From: Alkalibacterium pelagium
GTDB lineage: Bacteria > Bacillota > Bacilli > Lactobacillales > Carnobacteriaceae_A
Assembly (NCBI RefSeq): GCF_900109325.1
Contig: NZ_FNZU01000007.1
Location: forward strand, 11,451-75,450
Reading direction: 5' to 3'
DNA: 64,000 nucleotides
The position numbers and the translations under genes were made by a program. The notes beneath the pieces were generated by a model. That model saw only the letters and a program-made list of their open reading frames with translations, searched no databases and was not told where the DNA came from. Below, in pieces: positions 52,732-62,364 of the stretch; the first letter of the stretch is position 1, and the number at the start of each line of letters is the position of its first letter.

Positions 52732-53949
52732 ATGACAAAATACTCTAAACTGATCAGCTTTGTGCTCCTCTGTGTTCTGACCCTGTCAGCTTTTGGGATC
52801 TACCAGACACAGGCGGGTACGCCCTTACCGGAAATTGAACTGGTCACTGAAGAAGGAAATGTTGATGAACTGGATGCTCTGTACTTTATAGGCAATATCT
52901 ACAGCACTCAGTCCTCTGGAAGAAGCAGTACCTTCGAATTCAAGGATGGAGACTTCTCCTATCTTAATAACCGCTCCGTATTCAGACATCTGGATTTTGA
53001 ATACAATCCCATCGCCAACAGATATGTCAGTGACTACCGGTCCTTCATGCGAGGAAAGGCGAGAAACACAAGCAACTTCACTGAAACAGACGATGAGATC
53101 ATCTACACGGCTATGACCAGTGACGTCAACTGGCGTAGAATGTACGACGACAATATGCTCGATATCTCGCTGCTTGATAAAGAATCAGAAGACGAGCAGT
53201 CTTATGAAGTCAGACTGGAAGGCGCTTCTTATCACGGTGTCGTTGCCAGTTACTATCATGCACCTGAACTGACGATCGTAACTCAAGCTGCTGACGAACA
53301 GATGGAGAATAATTGGTACATCTACTCCTTTAATTTCGATGAGCCCGAAGACACATTGTCTCCCGAAGTGAATGTCGGTCAGGCTCTTGACTCAAGCAGC
53401 ATTCAGATTTCTTTCTCTCCAACAGGAACCGAACGGTACATCCCCTTCAAATCCCTTCAGCCTGGCGAAGAAGACGAATATGGAGAAATCACTAATTACA
53501 CGACAGACGCCTTTCATGTCTATGATACTCAGAACGGTGACTTTCAGGAGATTCCTTTATTCGAAGAGGGAGAGACCCTTGTTCTAAGTGAGGATGAACA
53601 AGTCGTCGTCGGCCAGGACCTTGGAGAAACGATTAACTGGCACGCCTGGAATGTGACTGACGAATCATTAAACGAACTTGGTTCAACAGACATGATCACG
53701 CCTTCTATCGGCAGACTGCCTGTGTATTACTACAATCATTCATTTAATCAAGGCATGCAGCTGGTCAATGGACACGTCTATGCTTATGAAGACCATTACT
53801 CAGAGGACGGATATGGTCGACCGATGTTCCAGATCATTGACCTTGACTCGGTCAGTACTGACTTTTCCGGCTACTTCGGACTTGAAGACCGGGAAAATGA
53901 CCGGTCGACCGAAATGATGCTCTTCGACTTCACGATTAATCCTTTATAA
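52732..53949 (+). CDS. Secreted acidic protein of the GntR/ABC operon
   Basis: This 405-residue protein has an N-terminal hydrophobic segment (about 6-24) acting as signal or anchor. The rest is strongly acidic, beta-rich and rich in Tyr/Asp, without a recognised domain. AAAGGAG precedes the ATG, 14 bp after the permease. Its operon position suggests an outer-surface partner of the exporter or a wall-stress protein. No lipobox, sorting motif or catalytic motif is visible. Confidence 0.8.
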   Translation: MTKYSKLISFVLLCVLTLSAFGIYQTQAGTPLPEIELVTEEGNVDELDALYFIGNIYSTQSSGRSSTFEFKDGDFSYLNNRSVFRHLDFEYNPIANRYVSDYRSFMRGKARNTSNFTETDDEIIYTAMTSDVNWRRMYDDNMLDISLLDKESEDEQSYEVRLEGASYHGVVASYYHAPELTIVTQAADEQMENNWYIYSFNFDEPEDTLSPEVNVGQALDSSSIQISFSPTGTERYIPFKSLQPGEEDEYGEITNYTTDAFHVYDTQNGDFQEIPLFEEGETLVLSEDEQVVVGQDLGETINWHAWNVTDESLNELGSTDMITPSIGRLPVYYYNHSFNQGMQLVNGHVYAYEDHYSEDGYGRPMFQIIDLDSVSTDFSGYFGLEDRENDRSTEMMLFDFTINPL

Positions 53950-53968
53950 GTATTCCCTATCTCTTAAA

Positions 53969-54008
53969 GATAAACCGGTGGCCCCCCTTCACCCGGTTTA
54001 TCTTTTTT
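53969..54008 (+). terminator. Terminator of the GntR/ABC operon
   Basis: The stem GATAAACCGG/CCGGTTTATC is followed by TTTTTT. Confidence 0.9.
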
Positions 54009-54179
54009 ATATGGAAGCGAATTGCATTCGCGTCCTTCTGAAGCTTTTCGGTTTTCAGTTTTTCTTCTTTTCGGCTGGTTTCGGCTGGTTATTTCTCTGG
54101 GACAGGAGTATGTGATGCCGAGCTGCTGTCTAAATGGAGCTGGGACGGCTGTGCTATAGCTAAGCTGCAGCTAGACCTG

Positions 54180-54292
54180 CTTCTATTTCCAGTTTAGAAT
54201 AGTTTGATCCTGGTAAAATAGAAGTAGACGCAATTTAATCGCATTTCAGCCTGCTTCATCTGAGTGATAATCAAGCTAGGAGGCGTCTACTT
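54180..54292. repeat. Two adjoining inverted repeats
   Basis: The first repeat is CTTCTATTT-CCAG ... CTGG-TAA-ATAGAAG (54180-54224). The second is AAGTAGACGC (54222-54231) with GCGTCTACTT (54283-54292), which encloses a smaller CCTGCTT/AAGC-AGG stem. They share three bases, so the two outer stems compete or stack. The origin is unknown: a relic of a small mobile element or a structured RNA. Confidence 0.6.
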
Positions 54293-54653
54293 ACATTTTG
54301 AGAACTTATTGCGACGCTAACTGCCGCTAAACCCGTCCTGATGACACTTTTGCCGGAAATATTTCGAGGAACTATAATTACAGCCCGTCTAGTTACACTT
54401 CCTTGAAGTAAATTGGATAAGACATCCAGTTAATCGTCTTGTAACGGTAGTTCTTCCATTATTAGATCTCTGAACTGTAGTAAAATCCGCAAATAAGGTA
54501 AAACAGCTTGCGCACAGTTGATCCAATTCCAGATTAATCCTAGTTCGGCCTTATAGTAAACGCATCCAAGTCTCAAACCATCTGGCATTTTCAAACATAA
54601 CTTGTTATACTATTTTAAAGTTAGCAAATGACTTTTACTCTGTATCAGATTGG

Positions 54654-55484
54654 ATGAAAAAAATAATTATGACAGAACATATACGTGAATCAATTAAACA
54701 AAGCAAGCGGATCGTGATCAAGGTAGGAACCAGTACCATCATGTACCCGAATGGCGCAATCAACCTTCAGCAGATGGAGAAACTGTCCTTTGTCCTGAGC
54801 GACTTGAAGAATCAGGGCAAGGAGATCATTCTTGTCTCGTCTGGAGCGATCGGTGTCGGCCTGGCGCGCATGAATCTGACTGAACGTCCGGTCACGATTC
54901 CCGAGCAGCAGGCCATTGCCTCGATTGGTCAGACGGAACTGATGAGTCTGTACAGTCAGTTCTTCTATAATTACGGCCACCAGGTCGGCCAGATTCTTCT
55001 GACAAAAGACGTGACCGACTTCCCGGTCAGCCGTCAGAACACGGTCAATACTTTCGAGCAGCTTCTTCTGAAACACGTGATTCCGATCGTCAATGAAAAC
55101 GATACGGTTTCCGTTGAGGAACTGGATCACCTGACGCGCTTCGGGGACAACGACACCCTGTCTGCAATCGTTCTGGAACTGACCGATGCCGATCTGCTGG
55201 TCATGCTCTCAGATATCGACGGTTTCTACGACAAGAACCCGATGAAATACAAAGATGCCAGTCGATTCGATACAATCAGCGAAATAAACGATACCATTCT
55301 TTCACTGGCACAGGACTCTTCAACTAAGTTCGGGACTGGTGGAATGATCACCAAATTGAATGCAGCTCAAATCGTACTGGAAGCACAGAAGAATATGATT
55401 CTTGCTAACGGAGAAGATTTATCTATTCTGTTCCGCATCTTGTCAGGAGAGAAAATAGGGACCCTATTTTCTCCATTTAATTAA
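54654..55484 (+). CDS. proB: Glutamate 5-kinase
   Basis: This enzyme phosphorylates glutamate, the first step of proline synthesis. The 276-residue protein has the kinase domain only (VIKVGTSTI, VSSGAIGVGLARM, NENDTVSVEEL, FGDNDTLSA, and GTGGMITKLNAA) and lacks the C-terminal PUA domain found in the longer form of about 370 residues. It is not truncated mid-domain, so it is the short natural form. The ribosome site is poor; the second ATG, six codons in, is an alternative start. It is followed by proA after 31 bp. Confidence 0.93.
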   Translation: MKKIIMTEHIRESIKQSKRIVIKVGTSTIMYPNGAINLQQMEKLSFVLSDLKNQGKEIILVSSGAIGVGLARMNLTERPVTIPEQQAIASIGQTELMSLYSQFFYNYGHQVGQILLTKDVTDFPVSRQNTVNTFEQLLLKHVIPIVNENDTVSVEELDHLTRFGDNDTLSAIVLELTDADLLVMLSDIDGFYDKNPMKYKDASRFDTISEINDTILSLAQDSSTKFGTGGMITKLNAAQIVLEAQKNMILANGEDLSILFRILSGEKIGTLFSPFN

Positions 55485-55515
55485 GAAAAAATTGCATCAG
55501 GAAGGATGACATGAT

Positions 55516-56760
55516 TTGACCACCCTTATTGAACTGGGTCACCGAGCTAAGAAAGCCGAACGCCAGCTTGCCCAGGCTACAACGACAGAAAAAAATGAGG
55601 CCCTATCCCTTATGGCAGAGGCTTTACTCAACTCAACTGACTTTATAATAGAAGAAAATAAAAAAGACACCGATCGGGCTAGAGGTGCCGGCATCAGTGA
55701 TTCGTTACTGGACCGTCTGACACTGACTGCTGACCGCATTGCCGCTATGGCTCAGGGACTGAAAGATATCGTGGCACTGCCAGACCCAGTAGGATTAGTG
55801 GACAGCATGTGGACCAACGATGCTGGTCTGAAGATCGGCAAGCAGTCGGTCCCGCTTGGCGTAATCGGGATTATTTACGAAGCCCGCCCCAACGTGACTT
55901 CGGACGCAGCCGGACTCTGCTTTAAATCGGGAAACGTTGTGATTCTTCGCGGAGGAAAAGAAGCATTTAACTCGAACAAAGCCATCGTGAAAAGTCTGCG
56001 TCAGGCACTGGACCAGAGCACACTTCCGACCGACTCGATTCAGCTTCTTGAAGACACATCTCGTGAAACGGCTAGAGAGATGATGCAGCTGAACCGCTAC
56101 CTTGATGTTCTAATTCCACGTGGAGGAGCTAATCTGATTAAGGCAGTCGTCGAAAATGCCACTGTCCCAGTGATCGAGACTGGTACTGGAAACGTCCACG
56201 TCTACATCGATCAGACGGCTGCTCGTGATATGGCCAGAGACATTATCGTCAACGCTAAAACAGATCGTCCATCAGTATGTAATTCTGCAGAAACCCTGCT
56301 GATCCACAAAGATGTGGCAGAAGATTATCTTCCAGTCATTGAAGACGCCTTGGCTGAATGGAATGTTGAACTGCGAGCCGATGACCGGGCAGCCGCTATT
56401 TTAAGTGAGTCTGTTCCGGCTACTGAAGAAGACTGGGCAACGGAATTTCTGGATTATATCCTGGCTGTAAAAGTGGTCGACTCATTGGATGAAGCCATTA
56501 CGCATATCAATCAGTACAGTACGGGGCACTCAGAAGCCATCGTGACGTCTGATTACTTTGCCGGCCAGCGCTTCCACCGTGAAGTTGATTCCGCAGCAGT
56601 CTATGTCAATGCATCGACTCGATTTACAGACGGATTCGAGTACGGTTTCGGTGCCGAGATCGGGATCAGCACTCAGAAACTGCATGCCCGCGGCCCAATG
56701 GGACTTCCCGAACTGACCTCTTCAAAATACATTATTTTTGGCGAAGGACAAATTAGATAA
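55516..56760 (+). CDS. proA: Glutamate-5-semialdehyde dehydrogenase
   Basis: This enzyme reduces glutamyl-5-phosphate with NADPH, the second step of proline synthesis. The 414-residue protein has [16 protein letters not shown] and the catalytic cysteine in [13 protein letters not shown]. The start is TTG after GAAGGATGAC; the ATG 5 bp upstream is out of frame. It forms the proBA operon and ends at a strong terminator. proC is not in the window. Confidence 0.95.
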   Translation: MTTLIELGHRAKKAERQLAQATTTEKNEALSLMAEALLNSTDFIIEENKKDTDRARGAGISDSLLDRLTLTADRIAAMAQGLKDIVALPDPVGLVDSMWTNDAGLKIGKQSVPLGVIGIIYEARPNVTSDAAGLCFKSGNVVILRGGKEAFNSNKAIVKSLRQALDQSTLPTDSIQLLEDTSRETAREMMQLNRYLDVLIPRGGANLIKAVVENATVPVIETGTGNVHVYIDQTAARDMARDIIVNAKTDRPSVCNSAETLLIHKDVAEDYLPVIEDALAEWNVELRADDRAAAILSESVPATEEDWATEFLDYILAVKVVDSLDEAITHINQYSTGHSEAIVTSDYFAGQRFHREVDSAAVYVNASTRFTDGFEYGFGAEIGISTQKLHARGPMGLPELTSSKYIIFGEGQIR

Positions 56761-56764
56761 GTAG

Positions 56765-56810
56765 AAAAAGACAAGCGCAATCCCTGAATGGGGATTCTGC
56801 TTGTCTTTTT
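56765..56810. terminator. Bidirectional terminator proA / chorismate mutase
   Basis: The stem GACAAGC-AATCCC/GGGGATT-GCTTGTC with A and T runs on the two sides separates convergent operons. Confidence 0.9.
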
Positions 56811-56816
56811 ATGTGT

Positions 56817-57098
56817 TTAGTCTTCCGATTCGTCCATCAGCCTCTGCTGCGTCTCTTTAGTAATAACCATCAGTGCCTGGTAGAAGTCTGATAGCTCGCG
56901 TTTGAAAGCTGGATTACTGAGCCGTTCGATGTTTTTCTTGATCACGGCTTCTTCTCTTCCTGCGTCCAGAATAGGCAGATTATGTGCCTTTTTGTATTCG
57001 CCGACTTTCAGCACTGTTTCCATCCGTTTTTCAAACAAAGCCGTCAGCTGCTGATCGATCAGGTCAATCTCCTCGCGGCATTGGTCCAGTTCAGTCAT
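56817..57098 (-). CDS. Chorismate mutase (AroQ fold)
   Basis: This 93-residue all-helical enzyme rearranges chorismate to prephenate, the branch to Phe and Tyr. The AroQ pattern is seen: CREEIDLIDQQLTALFEKRM, KVGEYKKAHNLPI with catalytic Lys/Arg, and EEAVIKK. It stands alone rather than fused to another enzyme. Its ATG directly follows the aroC stop codon, and it is the last gene of the aromatic operon. Confidence 0.9.
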   Translation of the reverse strand: MTELDQCREEIDLIDQQLTALFEKRMETVLKVGEYKKAHNLPILDAGREEAVIKKNIERLSNPAFKRELSDFYQALMVITKETQQRLMDESED

Positions 57099-58187
57099 TT
57101 AGTTTCCTCCCAGAATCAGATCGGTCAGTGCAATAGCCGTCACTGCTTCAAGGACGGGTAGGACACGGGGAACGATACAAGGATCGTGGCGCCCTTCCAC
57201 TTCAAGTTCGGCTGCTTTTCCTTCTCTGACGTTGATCGTCTGCTGTTTCTTCTTGATCGATGCCGGTGGTTTGACTGCGGAACGGAACACGATCGGCATG
57301 CCGTATGTGATGCCTCCGATGATGCCTCCGTTATTGTTCGAGCGCGTCTTCACCTGACCATTTTCATCGTAGTAGTATTCATCATTGGCTTCGGAGCCTT
57401 TCATTCTGGTGATATCGAAGCCGGTACCGAATTCGATTCCCTTGATTGCCGGGACGGAGAATACGAGGTGCGCCAGTGTAGATTCCACTGAATCGAAGAA
57501 CGGATTCCCGTATCCAGCCGGGATGCCCAGCACAAAGGTTTCAACAACGCCTCCAACAGAATCTCCTTCTTCTTTCGCTTCAAGGATAAGGTCCCGGATC
57601 GCTTCTTTCTTTTCACCATCGAATAGAGGCAGCTGATCTTTCTTGAACGCTTCCGCCTGCTCGTGGGTGACCTCTTTCTGGTCCGCAAACCGCTGATCTT
57701 CAATGTGGCCGATTGACTGGATATGGGAGCTGACTGTTACGCCTTTCTGCTTCAACCACTGCTGGCAGATCGCTCCAGCAAATACGATCGGTGCGGTAAT
57801 CCGTCCGGAAAAATGTCCGCTGCCACGGTGGTCATTATGACCTTTGTATCTCATTCGTCCAGGGTAATCTGCCTGACCCGGTCGCATGACATCCTTAAGT
57901 AAACTATAGTCTTTTGACCGTGTATTTGTATTTCTGATAATGGCCGTTAGTGGTGCCCCTGTCGTTTTCCCGTCCAGGAATCCGCTCAGAATTTCCGGCA
58001 GATCTTTTTCTTTACGCGGAGTCGTCAGGTCACTGCTTCCCGGTGCTCGTCTTGCCATTTCAAATTGTACCTCTTCCATATCGATTTCAAACCCGGGCGG
58101 CAGCCCATTGATTGTGATTCCTATCGCGTCTCCGTGAGATTCACCAAATAGAGAGAGTTCAAGTTGTTTTCCCCAAATGCCACTCAT
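57099..58187 (-). CDS. aroC: Chorismate synthase
   Basis: This enzyme makes chorismate from EPSP with reduced flavin. The 362-residue protein has the signatures GESHGDAIG, RSKDYSLLKDVMRPGQADY and RPGSDLTTPRKEKD-like loop (RAPGSSDLTTPRKEKD), and HDPCIVPR near the C-terminus. It abuts aroA (stop and start adjacent), so the operon is tightly coupled. Confidence 0.96.
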   Translation of the reverse strand: MSGIWGKQLELSLFGESHGDAIGITINGLPPGFEIDMEEVQFEMARRAPGSSDLTTPRKEKDLPEILSGFLDGKTTGAPLTAIIRNTNTRSKDYSLLKDVMRPGQADYPGRMRYKGHNDHRGSGHFSGRITAPIVFAGAICQQWLKQKGVTVSSHIQSIGHIEDQRFADQKEVTHEQAEAFKKDQLPLFDGEKKEAIRDLILEAKEEGDSVGGVVETFVLGIPAGYGNPFFDSVESTLAHLVFSVPAIKGIEFGTGFDITRMKGSEANDEYYYDENGQVKTRSNNNGGIIGGITYGMPIVFRSAVKPPASIKKKQQTINVREGKAAELEVEGRHDPCIVPRVLPVLEAVTAIALTDLILGGN

Positions 58188-59447
58188 TTACATTCCTCCT
58201 AATAGTTTAAAGTCTTCCCAGAAATGCGGGTATGATTTTGCTACACATTCTGTATCTTTTATTGTAATGGGTTCGTCGCATCGTGTTGAGGCGATCCCCA
58301 GCATCATAGCCATCCGGTGATCCTTGTGACTCCAGACTGTCGCTCCACCTTTGAGCTGATCCACGCCTTGAATGACGAGACTATCGCCTTCAACTTGTAT
58401 ATCTGCTCCTAGTGCTTGGAGTTCTTTCTGCGTAGCCGCAAGACGGTCACTTTCTTTGATCTTAAGTCTCTCCAGATTGGTGAACCGAGTGTGTCCGATG
58501 CTCAAAGCTGCTGCCAGAGCTGCTGTTGGAATGATATCCGGAAATTGAGACCCGTCGATTACACGCTCTGTTTCATCAGATAGTTTATCCAGAATGTTCA
58601 ATATAGCCTTGTCCCCCTGAAGCGACTGACTGTCGAGACCGGATAGACTGATATCATTTCCGATATGATTAGCTGTGAGGAAGAATGCTGCCTGAGAAAA
58701 ATCGCCTTCTACAGCATAATCCGCCGCCTGCATCTTCTGATTACCAGGTATCACGAAGGTCTGACCCTCGTCCTCAACTGTGATCTTCATACCAAACAGC
58801 TCAAATACGTGTAAAGTCAGATCGATATAGCCCTTGGATTCAAGAGGCGTTGTCACGTGGATTCTGGATTCGCCGTTTAAAAAGGGCAGAGTCATGAGCA
58901 GGCCTGTGATAAACTGCGAACTGATGTCACCCCTCAATTCAATTGTATCAGAAGAAAGCTGACCACCAATAAGAAGATCAAGCTGATCCGTACCCTTTAA
59001 ATCATAGTCCAGTCCCTGTTTCCTGAACAAATCCTCATAAGGAGTTAATGGACGCTGACCAAGTTTCCCTCGTCCGATGAAACGGGTCTTTCCTTCAAAC
59101 AGAGTCGCTACAGGCACCAGGAATCTTAATGTCGACCCAGACTCATTGCAGTCGATCGTCCGAACTGAATCTGAATCCTTCCCTTCAGACTGATTATTCG
59201 CCAAGCTTTTAGACTGAAGGCCGATCCCATGAATCGTGAGAGCATCTTCCTGCTCATCAATTTCAGCACCCATGGCACGCATTCCCTGAATCGTGGCTTT
59301 AATGTCATCGGAAAACTGAATGTTGCTGATCGTGCTGGTTCCTTCAGCCAGTGCAGCACAAATGATCGCTCTGTGGGCCAGACTCTTAGACGGAGGCACA
59401 GTCACGTCTCCTTGTAGTCTATCTGGTGTAAGTGTTAAATCCGTCAA
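58188..59447 (-). CDS. aroA: EPSP synthase
   Basis: This enzyme joins PEP to shikimate-3-phosphate. The 419-residue protein has VPPSKSLAHRAIICAALAEG, DCNESGSTLRFLVPVA, and the C-terminal LKIKESDRLAA. The usual NSGTAMRL-type loop is ESGSTLRF here, as in the class II enzymes of Gram-positives. It overlaps aroB by four bases. Confidence 0.95.
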   Translation of the reverse strand: MTDLTLTPDRLQGDVTVPPSKSLAHRAIICAALAEGTSTISNIQFSDDIKATIQGMRAMGAEIDEQEDALTIHGIGLQSKSLANNQSEGKDSDSVRTIDCNESGSTLRFLVPVATLFEGKTRFIGRGKLGQRPLTPYEDLFRKQGLDYDLKGTDQLDLLIGGQLSSDTIELRGDISSQFITGLLMTLPFLNGESRIHVTTPLESKGYIDLTLHVFELFGMKITVEDEGQTFVIPGNQKMQAADYAVEGDFSQAAFFLTANHIGNDISLSGLDSQSLQGDKAILNILDKLSDETERVIDGSQFPDIIPTAALAAALSIGHTRFTNLERLKIKESDRLAATQKELQALGADIQVEGDSLVIQGVDQLKGGATVWSHKDHRMAMMLGIASTRCDEPITIKDTECVAKSYPHFWEDFKLLGGM

Positions 59448-60532
59448 TGGTCCTGTCCTCCTGTTCTAAGTGATTCAAAAAAGCTGACGTCTGTCTGATG
59501 AGTGGCTGCCGAGCCGATCGAGTTGAGAAGAACGACATGCAGCTGGTTGTTGAGCTGTTTCTTGTCTTTGCTTACAAACGAAAGAATGTCATTATACGCC
59601 TTTGGATCCTCCAGCTCAGATGGCAGCTGGTGCATCTTCAGCACGTGCCGTATCTGATCAGCTGTTCCTGCTTCAGTCAGCTGTCTGGCTTCGGAAATTT
59701 CGGTCAAGGTTGCCATACCGATTGCCACTGCATGTCCGTGTGTAATATTTTCATAGTGATAGTAGGCTTCGATCGCATGTCCGAGCGTATGTCCGAAATT
59801 CAGAAGCATGCGCATACCCTTGTCTTTCTCATCCTGCTCGACAACTTCTCGCTTGATGTCGCAGCATCGGGCGATGATCCATTCAATCTCTGTCATCACT
59901 GCATCTCTTGATTCAAGCTTAGACAGACTGTCAAAAAATGCTGCATCCCAGATACATCCGTATTTAATGACTTCTGCCATCCCGTCCGCAAAGTAATGAT
60001 CGGTCAAAGTGTTCAAAACCTCTGGGTCGATAATCACTTGTGTAGGATGATAGAAGGCCCCAACCAGGTTTTTCCCTTCCGGCAGGTCTACACCCACTTT
60101 TCCGCCGACACTGCTGTCAACTTGAGCGAGCAGGGAGGTCGGGATCTGAACTAAATCGATGCCTCTAAGGTAGGAAGAGGCAGCAAAGCCTGCGATATCG
60201 CCTATCACTCCACCTCCTAAAGCAACGATCACATCGCTTCTGGTCAGGCCAGCTTCAATCAGCTGGGAAAAGATCAGAGGCATCATGGAGAAGGTCTTCG
60301 TCTGCTCACCCGGCTGCAGAACAATCATGCTGACCTCGAATCCTTCATCAGCCAGCTGCTGTTCTACTCTAGCGCCGTAATAGCTGTCAACATTCCTATC
60401 AGTGATGACGGCGACCCGTCGACTTTTAGTCAATTGAGCCACTTCTTTCCCGACTTTCTGAAGCAGCCCTTTTTCAATTTTAATCTCATAAGATACAGAA
60501 GACTGCGGTAATCTGACTTTCAATTCATTCAT
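59444..60532 (-). CDS. aroB: 3-dehydroquinate synthase
   Basis: This NAD- and zinc-dependent enzyme closes DAHP to 3-dehydroquinate. The 362-residue protein has ALGGGVIGDIAGFAASSYLRG, QIPTSLLAQVDSSVGGKVG and NFGHTLGHAIEAY with the zinc His. Start and stop overlap neighbours within the operon. Confidence 0.96.
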   Translation of the reverse strand: MNELKVRLPQSSVSYEIKIEKGLLQKVGKEVAQLTKSRRVAVITDRNVDSYYGARVEQQLADEGFEVSMIVLQPGEQTKTFSMMPLIFSQLIEAGLTRSDVIVALGGGVIGDIAGFAASSYLRGIDLVQIPTSLLAQVDSSVGGKVGVDLPEGKNLVGAFYHPTQVIIDPEVLNTLTDHYFADGMAEVIKYGCIWDAAFFDSLSKLESRDAVMTEIEWIIARCCDIKREVVEQDEKDKGMRMLLNFGHTLGHAIEAYYHYENITHGHAVAIGMATLTEISEARQLTEAGTADQIRHVLKMHQLPSELEDPKAYNDILSFVSKDKKQLNNQLHVVLLNSIGSAATHQTDVSFFESLRTGGQDH

Positions 60533-60544
60533 CTGAATGACTCC

Positions 60545-61585
60545 TTAATTAGATACTGACTGAGTGGATAGAGGAACTGTACGGCCTTCGACTGATGCCA
60601 GCTTCTCGGCTTTTTCCATCAGGAGTCCGAATTCGTCTGGTGTCAGGCACTGTTCTCCATCGCTCCATGCGTTTTCCGGATCATTGTGTACCTCGATCAT
60701 CAGCCCGTCCGCTCCTGCTACGATTCCCGATTTCGCTCCAGCTTCAACCAGATAAGACATGCCTCCAGCGTGGCTTGGATCGATAATGATTGGCAGGTGG
60801 GACAGTTTCTTGATGACCGGTACTGCCTGAATATCCAGTGTGTTACGTGTTTCCGGTTCGAACGTGCGGACCCCTCGTTCACAGAGAATGACATTCTCGT
60901 TTCCTTCTGACATGATGTATTCCGCAGACATCAACCATTCCTTGTAAGTTGCAGACAGTCCACGTTTTAGAAGGACAGGTGTCTTGGTTTTCCCTACTTC
61001 TTTCAACAAGTCAAAGTTCTGCATATTACGTGCACCGATTTGAATCATATCAACAGATTCTACGAATTCGTCGATCCATTTTGTCGACATCAGTTCAGTA
61101 ACAATCGGCAGTCCCGTTTCTGCTTTAGCCGTCTGCAGCATGCGCAGCCCTTCAAGCTCCAGTCCCTGGAAGCTGTATGGCGATGTACGCGGCTTGAACG
61201 CACCCCCTCTTAGGAAGTTGGCTCCGGCTTTCTTGATTCGTTTCGCTACGTCAACAATCTGTTCTTCACTTTCGACAGAACACGGGCCGGCAATGATACC
61301 CAGCTGGTCTCCACCGATAGTTTCCTGACCGACTTCTATAATCGAGTTTTCGGGATGAAACTTGCGGTTGGCTCGTTTATATGGTTCTTCAACTCTGACG
61401 ATCTGCTCGACTTCCGGACGTGCCTGCAGACGATGCGTATCGATAGCGCTAGTATCTCCGATCACACCTAGAAAGTCCCGTTTGATATCTGAGAAATGAC
61501 TGACTGATACCCCTTGTTCTTCAACCTTCTTCGTAATCTCTTTTATCGCTTTAGCACCTGTTCCCTGTTTTAATACAATAATCAT
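60545..61585 (-). CDS. aroF: DAHP synthase (type I-beta)
   Basis: This enzyme condenses PEP and erythrose-4-phosphate, the entry to the shikimate pathway. The 346-residue protein has an N-terminal ferredoxin-like regulatory domain (about 1-75), known in this type to bind Phe or Tyr for feedback control. A TIM-barrel follows with AGPCSVESEEQ, LRGGAFKPRTSPY and IDPSHAGG. It overlaps the upstream BacA-like gene by four bases. Confidence 0.95.
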   Translation of the reverse strand: MIIVLKQGTGAKAIKEITKKVEEQGVSVSHFSDIKRDFLGVIGDTSAIDTHRLQARPEVEQIVRVEEPYKRANRKFHPENSIIEVGQETIGGDQLGIIAGPCSVESEEQIVDVAKRIKKAGANFLRGGAFKPRTSPYSFQGLELEGLRMLQTAKAETGLPIVTELMSTKWIDEFVESVDMIQIGARNMQNFDLLKEVGKTKTPVLLKRGLSATYKEWLMSAEYIMSEGNENVILCERGVRTFEPETRNTLDIQAVPVIKKLSHLPIIIDPSHAGGMSYLVEAGAKSGIVAGADGLMIEVHNDPENAWSDGEQCLTPDEFGLLMEKAEKLASVEGRTVPLSTQSVSN

Positions 61586-62139
61586 TGATCTCTCTCCTCT
61601 TCTGCTTTTATTTTATACAGACACCAGACCATTTGAGGTTCATAACGCTCAACAATCTGATAATTGTCTGTTTTTTCTTTTTCAAACACATCTTCGCTGA
61701 TAATCGTGTACTTCAGACCCATATTTTTAAAAGCGGTCCAGGCTTTGAACTTGCTGTCAGTGTAGGTGATCGGAAGTGTCTCATTCACTTTGCTCAGGTA
61801 TTTTTCCAGAAAAATCTTTGTTGCCGGATGAATCATGGCGCTGTCCATTTTTCTGTCTCTATTTTTTACCAGGACCATCGGCTTGGTTTTCCTTGCGAAA
61901 ACTTGAAGCAGTTCTATTTTCTCCCAGTAATCGTAATTGAATTCTTTCCAGCCATAGGGTTTCCTGGCACTCTGAAAGGCTACGGGAAACAGAACGCAGT
62001 CGCCTTTAAGCCGTTCAAGCTCATGAAGGATGGTATCGAATGACGGATAGCCAACAATGTCATCCTCCTCTGCCTGCAATAACGACTGGGCTGCGGCATA
62101 ACTGTCTGTATTTTCCGGCCCTAATGTATGAATAATCAT
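61582..62139 (-). CDS. BacA-like / prephenate-dehydratase-fold protein
   Basis: This 185-residue protein has the two-lobed fold of prephenate-acting enzymes. The opening HTLGPENTDSYAAAQSL resembles the LGPEGT-Y start of PheA and BacA. Later parts (LLQVFARKTKPMVLV and PQMVWCLYK) look more like BacA, the prephenate decarboxylase of bacilysin synthesis, than PheA, and a TRF motif of true dehydratases is not visible. It is the first gene of the aro operon, with chorismate mutase as the last, so prephenate is its likely substrate. Other bac genes are not in the window. Confidence 0.7.
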   Translation of the reverse strand: MIIHTLGPENTDSYAAAQSLLQAEEDDIVGYPSFDTILHELERLKGDCVLFPVAFQSARKPYGWKEFNYDYWEKIELLQVFARKTKPMVLVKNRDRKMDSAMIHPATKIFLEKYLSKVNETLPITYTDSKFKAWTAFKNMGLKYTIISEDVFEKEKTDNYQIVERYEPQMVWCLYKIKAEEERDQ

Positions 62140-62242
62140 TTGATCTCCTCCACTGACATATCTTGGTAACTTGATGTTTCCTGTTGCTTCGTGTCAGATA
62201 AACAGAAGAGCTGATTTGCCATTCAAACCAACCTTAGGATAA

Positions 62243-62296
62243 ACAAAAAGCTGCATCCGTTATCTGTTTTACTCAAACAGGATAATCGAATGCAGC
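62243..62296 (-). terminator. Attenuator terminator of the aro leader
   Basis: The stem begins GCTGCAT and closes ATGCAGC with a long paired interior (CTGTTT/AAACAG) and a TTTTT tail on the minus strand. It lies between the leader peptide and the first structural gene. Its left arm can instead pair with 62347-62354 (ATCGAATG with CATTCGAT), which would break it. Confidence 0.85.
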
Positions 62297-62364
62297 GTTG
62301 GTTGAAATCACATGTATAAATTAAAAGTTCATTTATAGTGTGCGCCCATTCGATGTCCTGATGG

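Larger units (their letters stand above)
53950..54653. other. Long intergenic region before proB
   Basis: This 704-bp region begins with a terminator (53969-54008). It contains a GC-richer stretch (about 54060-54180) without an open frame, and two back-to-back inverted repeats at 54180-54292. It ends with the probable proB promoter (TATACT at 54612-54617 preceded by TTGT). No gene or known riboswitch was recognised. Confidence 0.55.

Noticed and set aside
54011-54179. A degraded insertion sequence in the GC-richer part before proB
   Set aside because: No open frame or transposase-like codons were seen; only the adjoining inverted repeats remain as evidence and are listed separately.
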